Positions 31,120 through 35,671 of a DNA stretch of 35,671 nucleotides are shown here, piece after piece (positions within the stretch are counted from its first letter, which is position 1; every line of letters starts with the position of its first letter). Under the pieces are notes generated by a model, which was not told where the DNA came from, did no database searches, and saw only the letters and a list, made by a program, of their open reading frames with translations. The stretch lies in the NCBI GenBank assembly GCA_017522125.1, contig JAFXAC010000025.1, positions 1 through 35,671 of the forward strand. Direction: 5' to 3'. This DNA is from Clostridia bacterium (GTDB taxonomy: Bacteria; Bacillota; Clostridia; Oscillospirales; CAG-272). The translations under genes were made by a program, and so were the position numbers.

Positions 31120-32340
31120 ATGGCAAACAAGATAATAGAATTTATGCGACGCAAAAAGGGCGGCAACAAGCTGCTTAGCGACTACACGCATCAGGAAATA
31201 CCTACCGAAAGCGGAAGCGTGCTGATGGTGCGCACTCGTCCTGATACGGTATTTTTGGTTCTTACGCTGATACTTATTCTCATCGGAACGGTAATGTCCT
31301 TCAGCGCAAGTACTGCGTACGCGGAGCAAAAGTACGGAAATAGCTTTTTGTTCCTTACCGAGCATCTCGGTCATCTACTTATAGCGTTCGTTCCCGCAGT
31401 TCTCATAACGTTTATATTAACGCCACAGCTTGCAAGGCTTTTGGCAGTCGGCACATACGGTGTTTCAATACTACTGCTTATAGCGGTGCTTATTATCGGA
31501 ATCACGGGCGGCGGTGCGCGCCGTTGGATAGACCTCGGCTTTTTTACCTTCCAACCGTCCGAGCTTGCCAAAACGGGAATAATAATGCTGCTTGCGCTTT
31601 ATATGTCAAAGCACGAGGACGCGGTTATGAGTCGGGGCTTCAACCGACGCTCGATAGTACACGGCTTCATCGTACCCGCCCTTATAATCGGACTTGTTTG
31701 CGTGCTTGTTGGACTTGAAAAGCACTTTTCGGGAATCATCATCATCGGATGCATCGGCGTTGCGATGATGTTTATAGGCGGAACTAATATTCTTTATTTT
31801 CTATCGTGTCTTCCCGTAGCGGGCATACTTGGCTTTCTTATTATGCAAACGGGATATGCGCGTGCCAGAGTTGACAGCTGGCTCAACAGAGGTGCAGATG
31901 CACTCGGAAGCGACTGGCAGACCACCCAAGGTCTTTACGCCATCGGTACGGGCGGACTTTTCGGACTCGGGCTTGGGCAGTCAAGGCTTAAATACGGTTA
32001 CGTTTCACAGCCGCAAAACGACTTCGTTTTCACGGTAGTGTGCGAGGAACTGGGCTTTTTTGGAGCTGCGGCTATCCTCATTCTTTTCCTTGCACTTGTG
32101 TGGCGGGGCTTCATTCTCGCGGCGCACGCGGCGGATAAATTCTGCTCCCTCGTTATTTTTGGCTTGTCCTTCAAGCTTGCCATTCACGTTCTTCTTAACA
32201 TCGGCGTAGTAACGGGCGTGCTTCCCAACACGGGCGTTGCACTTCCTTTCTTCAGTAGCGGCGGAAGTGCTACCCTGATACAGCTTTTTGACGCAGGAAT
32301 CATACTTGGACTTTCTCGTTTCTGTACGCAGAAACGGTAA
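31120..32340 (+). CDS. ftsW: SEDS peptidoglycan polymerase FtsW/SpoVE
   Basis: A 406-residue SEDS-family glycosyltransferase that polymerises lipid II at the septum with a partner class B PBP, here probably SpoVD. After a 45-residue cytoplasmic start come about ten membrane segments. SEDS motifs: GARRWIDLGFFTFQPSELAK near residue 130, YALGTGG-like YAIGTGGLFGLGLGQS, then YVSQPQNDFVFTVVCEELGF (with the essential Glu/Asp loop), and GVLPNTGVALPFFSSGGSA near the C-terminus. AAGGAGG lies 11 bases before ATG, slightly far. FtsW and SpoVE cannot be separated by sequence alone. Confidence 0.95.
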   Translation: MANKIIEFMRRKKGGNKLLSDYTHQEIPTESGSVLMVRTRPDTVFLVLTLILILIGTVMSFSASTAYAEQKYGNSFLFLTEHLGHLLIAFVPAVLITFILTPQLARLLAVGTYGVSILLLIAVLIIGITGGGARRWIDLGFFTFQPSELAKTGIIMLLALYMSKHEDAVMSRGFNRRSIVHGFIVPALIIGLVCVLVGLEKHFSGIIIIGCIGVAMMFIGGTNILYFLSCLPVAGILGFLIMQTGYARARVDSWLNRGADALGSDWQTTQGLYAIGTGGLFGLGLGQSRLKYGYVSQPQNDFVFTVVCEELGFFGAAAILILFLALVWRGFILAAHAADKFCSLVIFGLSFKLAIHVLLNIGVVTGVLPNTGVALPFFSSGGSATLIQLFDAGIILGLSRFCTQKR

Positions 32341-32355
32341 ATCGGCGGAGAAATT

Positions 32356-33486
32356 ATGAGAATATTGATGACGGGCGGTGGCACGGGAGGTCACATTAAT
32401 CCTGCCCTTGCTATTGCAAACACGATAAAAGAGAATATACCCGATGCCGAGATAGCCTTCGCGGGAACGAAGCGCGGACTTGAAAACAGCCTCGTCCCCA
32501 AGGCGGGATATCCGCTGTATCATCTTAACGTGCGCGGCTTCTGGCGAAGGATCACTTGGAAAAATATAAAGGTAGCGTATCTTGCGCTCGTTTCACCGAT
32601 ATACGCGGGAAAGCTTATTCGCCGCTTCAAGCCCGACGCCGTTATAGGCACGGGCGGATATGCCTGCTGGCCCGTGCTGATAGCGGCGGCAAGGCGTGGA
32701 ATACCTACGGCGGTGCATGAGTCAAATGCAGTTCCGGGGCTTGCCGTGCGTAAGCTTGCACCCCACGTTGACAGAATATTCGTTAATTTTTCTGCCGTGG
32801 CAGACCACATAGACTATCCCGAAAAGATCATGCGCGTCGGTTGTCCGATGCTTAATATGAGTAAGCCCATAAGCCGCACTGAGGCTCGCACAAGGCTTGA
32901 TATCCCACAGGATTGCAAGCATTACGTCCTATCCTTTGGCGGCAGCCTTGGGGCGGCACGAATGAACGAGGCGGCGCTTGAGCTTACGCGCGACCTTATT
33001 TCGCGCCGTAAGGACGTTATGCTGATACACGCCTGCGGCTCGCTCGGCTATGAGAAAACTCGCGATGCGTTTGAACGGGCAGGGCTTCTTGACCTTCCGA
33101 ATCTTCGTCTTGTGGAGTATATATACGATATGCCAATTCAAATGGCGGCGGCGGACGTGGTTATATGCAGGGCGGGCGCGATGACGCTCTCCGAGCTTGC
33201 AAATCAAGGTAAGGCGGCAGTTCTTATCCCCTCGCCAAACGTTACGGACGATCAGCAGTATAAAAATGCCAAGGTCTTTTCCGACGCAGGCGCGGCAGTT
33301 CTCATACGGGAATCCGAGCTTGAGGAGGGCAGAATAGCCAAGGAGATAGAGCGCTTAATATGCGAGCCAAATCGGCTTGATGAAATGCGGCGTAATATAA
33401 AGGCGTTTGCCGCAAAGGATGCGAACGCTCTTATCTTCGACGAGATAATGCGACTTATCAATGAAAGAGAGGTTGCAAAAAAATAA
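32356..33486 (+). CDS. murG: UDP-GlcNAc:lipid I N-acetylglucosaminyltransferase
   Basis: A 376-residue GT-B enzyme that makes lipid II from lipid I on the inner face of the membrane. It starts with MTGGGTGGHINPALAIAN (first glycine loop). Further signatures are VIGTGGYACWPVLIAA, HESNAVPGLAVR, LSFGGSLGAARMNEAAL (second glycine loop), CRAGAMTLSELANQGKAAVL with the UDP-GlcNAc-binding Glu, and VTDDQQYKNAKVFSDAGAA near the C-terminus. RBS GGCGGAGA. The stop codon is directly followed by the ftsQ ATG. Confidence 0.98.
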   Translation: MRILMTGGGTGGHINPALAIANTIKENIPDAEIAFAGTKRGLENSLVPKAGYPLYHLNVRGFWRRITWKNIKVAYLALVSPIYAGKLIRRFKPDAVIGTGGYACWPVLIAAARRGIPTAVHESNAVPGLAVRKLAPHVDRIFVNFSAVADHIDYPEKIMRVGCPMLNMSKPISRTEARTRLDIPQDCKHYVLSFGGSLGAARMNEAALELTRDLISRRKDVMLIHACGSLGYEKTRDAFERAGLLDLPNLRLVEYIYDMPIQMAAADVVICRAGAMTLSELANQGKAAVLIPSPNVTDDQQYKNAKVFSDAGAAVLIRESELEEGRIAKEIERLICEPNRLDEMRRNIKAFAAKDANALIFDEIMRLINEREVAKK

Positions 33487-34470
33487 ATGTCTGAGGATAA
33501 TAAAAAAACAGGAATAGAAAACGCCCCACAGACCGAAGGCGAAAAGCCGAGGTACGTAAGGCAGTACGTTATGCGCAAGCGACACAAGCGGACGTATGAG
33601 GAATCAAGGCCCGAGCCCGTTTTTACTCAGCCCGAGGTCATTAAAAAAACGGCAAACAAGGAAGAGCAGATAGTCAAGGAGCTTGCAGAAAAGCAAAAAA
33701 AGCAGAAGGCAAAAAAACTGCTGTTCCTATGCATAATAGCCTTTATCCTCGTGCTGCTCTATCCGCTTTTCAGGCTCGTTACAAACGTTTTCGTTATAAA
33801 AGAGGTAGTTATCGAGGGCGAGAGCCGATACAGCGCAGAGGAGCTTTTAGCGGCTTCGGGGCTTGCTCTTGGCGATGACCTTTTTGGAACTGATTACGAC
33901 GAGGCGGCAAGGCTTGCTCTTGCAAAGCTTCCGTATCTCAGGACGTGTCGGGTGGAGTCGAAATTACCCAACAAAGTAGTTTTCACCGTTGTTTCGGGAG
34001 AGGCTGCTATTTATACCGAGGTAGCGGGTGAATATTACGCCCTTTCAGCCGCGTTGCGCGTGCTTGAAAGAAGCAGCGAGCCGTCAACGTTTATAGCAAG
34101 CGGTCTTGTATATGCGTCCCTGCCGCCTACCGCGGTAAGTCTGGTCGGTGAGCATATAAAGCTTTCGGGCGGAGTTGACAGCTCATATATAACCGAATTT
34201 CTTGACGTTCTCGCCGAGTCGCCTATGAACGGACGAGCCAGCAGGATGTTTTTTGAGGAAAAGTTCGACATGGTGATAAGCGTTGACGCGCGGTTCCGCA
34301 TAAAGCTCGGCTCTCCCGACTCGATGAAGCTAAAGCTTCACGCGGCGTCAAGAGTTATAGAGGAGTGCGGATTTACCCTTGAGGAAAAGGGAATTATCGA
34401 CGTAAGCGACCCCGAAAGACCTACGTCATTAAAAAAGAACGACGTCGATATAAACGCACGCCGTGACTAA
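33487..34470 (+). CDS. ftsQ: Cell division protein FtsQ/DivIB
   Basis: A 327-residue bitopic protein. The first 75 residues are highly charged and cytoplasmic (Lys, Glu and Gln rich). A membrane segment follows (LLFLCIIAFILVLLYPLF, about 77-95). The extracytoplasmic POTRA domain starts with FVIKEVVIEGESRYSAEELL and continues with YLRTCRVESKLPNKVVFTV, then the FtsQ domain. It works with FtsL and DivIC in controlling FtsW-PBP activity. The ATG follows the murG stop with no gap; GAGAGG about 12 bases upstream is the likely ribosome-binding site. No murA, murB or murC lies between murG and ftsQ. Confidence 0.92.
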   Translation: MSEDNKKTGIENAPQTEGEKPRYVRQYVMRKRHKRTYEESRPEPVFTQPEVIKKTANKEEQIVKELAEKQKKQKAKKLLFLCIIAFILVLLYPLFRLVTNVFVIKEVVIEGESRYSAEELLAASGLALGDDLFGTDYDEAARLALAKLPYLRTCRVESKLPNKVVFTVVSGEAAIYTEVAGEYYALSAALRVLERSSEPSTFIASGLVYASLPPTAVSLVGEHIKLSGGVDSSYITEFLDVLAESPMNGRASRMFFEEKFDMVISVDARFRIKLGSPDSMKLKLHAASRVIEECGFTLEEKGIIDVSDPERPTSLKKNDVDINARRD

Positions 34471-34504
34471 ATCGTTAAAAAAGATATAATTTTGTTAAAA
34501 CCAC

Positions 34505-34533
34505 TTGAAAATCAAAACAAAAAAAGGTATTAT
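34505..34533 (+). promoter_or_regulatory. Promoter of ftsZ
   Basis: TTGAAA 34505-34510 and TATTAT 34528-34533 with 17-base spacing in a very A/T-rich 137-base gap. Alternative TATA-like hexamers nearby (34480s and 34530-34550) mean that more than one start is possible. Confidence 0.65.
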
Positions 34534-34563
34534 ATATATAGTATATATCTTTTATAAATAATA

Positions 34564-34576
34564 GTCGCAAAGCGAC
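34564..34576 (+). promoter_or_regulatory. Small hairpin in the ftsZ leader
   Basis: GTCGC-AAA-GCGAC is a perfect 5-bp stem near the 5' end of the expected ftsZ transcript. It could stabilise the mRNA. No T-run follows. Confidence 0.4.
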
Positions 34577-34607
34577 GTCTTGATATTAAAAATGGAGGAA
34601 ATTAAAA

Positions 34608-35671
34608 ATGGCATTTGAGAGAGATGAATTACTTGAAAGCGGTGTAAATATAAAGGTCGTCGGTGTCGGCGGCGGTGGAAATAACGCCGTAAACAGAATG
34701 ATAAGCACCAATATCCGCGGTGTCGAGTTTATTGCGATCAACACCGATAGTATGGCACTTCGCGTGTCCAACGCACCCAACCAGATAGTTATCGGTGAAA
34801 AGATAACCAAGGGACACGGCGCAGGCGCAAACCCCGAGATCGGTCAGCGCGCCGCCGAGGAGAATGCAGATGAGATAAAGGCTGCTCTCGCAGGTGCTGA
34901 TATGGTATTTATCGCAACGGGAATGGGCGGCGGAACAGGCACAGGTGCTGCTCCCGTCGTTGCAAGAATAGCCCACGAGATGGATATTCTTACCGTTGCT
35001 ATCGTTACCAAGCCCTTCCTTTTCGAGGGACGCCGCCGTATGCTTCAGGCAGAAAAGGGAATTGAGGAGCTTAGCCAGTTCGTTGACTCCCTCGTTATAA
35101 TTCCCAACGAAAGACTCAAGCAGGTATCCGAAACAAGAATAACCCTTTATAACGCATTTGAGATTGCCGACGACGTTCTTCGTCGCGGCGTACAGAGCAT
35201 TTCCGAGCTTATCAACGTTCCCGGCTTTATCAACCTCGACTTTGCAGACGTTACGTCCGTAATGCACGACGCAGGCTACGCTCATATGGGCGTTGGCGGA
35301 GCTACGGGTAAGGACAAGGCAGAGATCGCCGCAAGAGCCGCAATCTCCAGCCCGCTGCTTGAAACCTCTATCAAGGGCGCTACGGGTATTCTCGTAAATA
35401 TCACTATGTCACCCGACGTAGGACTTGAGGATGCAGACCTTGCATCTACCATCATCGCCGCCGAGGCTCATCCCGATGCAAACGTTATCTGGGGTGTTGC
35501 GTTCGATCCTAACCTTGACGATGAGATGAAGATAACCATTATCGCTACGGGCTTTGAGAGCAATAATGCATCTGCAGCTAACGATCCTCGCGCAAAGGCG
35601 GCAAGAAATATTCCTATGCCCCCTGCACGCAACGCTGCTCCCGCACCCGCGCCTGCTCCCGCACCCGCACC
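34608..35671 (+). CDS. ftsZ: Cell division GTPase FtsZ (3' end outside window)
   Basis: The frame opens at ATG 34608 (GGAGGAAATT upstream) and is still open at the last base, giving 354 codons. FtsZ is the tubulin-like GTPase that forms the division ring. Seen are [19 protein letters not shown] near residue 14, [11 protein letters not shown], the tubulin signature [14 protein letters not shown] near 105, [13 protein letters not shown], and the T7 loop [14 protein letters not shown] near 205 with catalytic Asp. The globular part ends near residue 325 (IIATGFE), and the unstructured linker has begun with an Ala-Pro repeat (PAPAPAPAP) when the window ends; the FtsA/SepF-binding C-terminal peptide is not visible. 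ftsA is absent between ftsQ and ftsZ, usual for Clostridia. Confidence 0.99.
   Translation, partial: MAFERDELLESGVNIKVVGVGGGGNNAVNRMISTNIRGVEFIAINTDSMALRVSNAPNQIVIGEKITKGHGAGANPEIGQRAAEENADEIKAALAGADMVFIATGMGGGTGTGAAPVVARIAHEMDILTVAIVTKPFLFEGRRRMLQAEKGIEELSQFVDSLVIIPNERLKQVSETRITLYNAFEIADDVLRRGVQSISELINVPGFINLDFADVTSVMHDAGYAHMGVGGATGKDKAEIAARAAISSPLLETSIKGATGILVNITMSPDVGLEDADLASTIIAAEAHPDANVIWGVAFDPNLDDEMKITIIATGFESNNASAANDPRAKAARNIPMPPARNAAPAPAPAPAPA

Overview
The window looks like chromosomal DNA of an anaerobic, low-to-middle GC Firmicute of class Clostridia, perhaps an Oscillospirales-like gut lineage. Class is fairly safe; anything finer is inference. The support is the set of Firmicute-type parts: FMN and SAM-I riboswitches, RecD2, ComFC, a TrpR-like YerC at the head of a hisZ/short-hisG operon, a DUF368 membrane protein, and a mraZ-rsmH-ftsL-spoVD division cluster. 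Genes are close-packed and nearly all on the + strand; only dinB is on the - strand. No insertion sequence, prophage, tRNA, rRNA or CRISPR array was seen.

Layout. 1-800: 3' end of tuf (EF-Tu) and its terminator. 806-2568: FMN riboswitch, a riboflavin ECF S-component (RibU) and a DUF368/PopT-like protein. 2583-8640: promoter, SAM-I riboswitch and attenuator, then metK, a small membrane-anchored unknown, recD2, comFC and, from its own promoter, mreB. 8654-12200: pepD and an apparently abundant lipoprotein, ending in a terminator shared with the convergent dinB (12189-13430). 13534-14125: a prolyl-tRNA editing protein. 14142-21934: a tightly overlapped histidine operon, yerC-hisZGDCBHAF-hisIE, with a good promoter and a near-palindrome at its start point. 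21971-23297: a CofE-like (F420 ligase fold) protein with its own promoter and terminator. 23300-35671: a 480-base regulatory gap, then the division and wall cluster mraZ-rsmH-ftsL-spoVD-murF-mraY-ftsW-murG-ftsQ-ftsZ; ftsZ runs off the end.

How the genes work together. MraZ probably represses its own promoter through three TGG boxes spaced exactly 10 bp. RsmH, the FtsL-like protein, PBP2/SpoVD, MurF, MraY, FtsW, MurG, FtsQ and FtsZ supply lipid II synthesis, septal polymerisation and the Z-ring. MreB supplies elongation and the DUF368 protein may recycle undecaprenyl phosphate. murE, murD and murC are absent from this cluster. The his operon carries every step except histidinol-phosphatase.

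The most unusual signals are non-coding and flank spoVD. Before it (26097-26229) is a stem-rich element ending in a 13-bp UUCG-loop terminator just ahead of the spoVD ribosome-binding site. After it (28502-28579) is a perfect 13-bp inverted repeat flanking a 50-bp segment with an extended -10 promoter, either a structured leader or an invertible promoter. The FtsL-like protein also has about 190 residues of cytoplasmic extension of no family I recognise.
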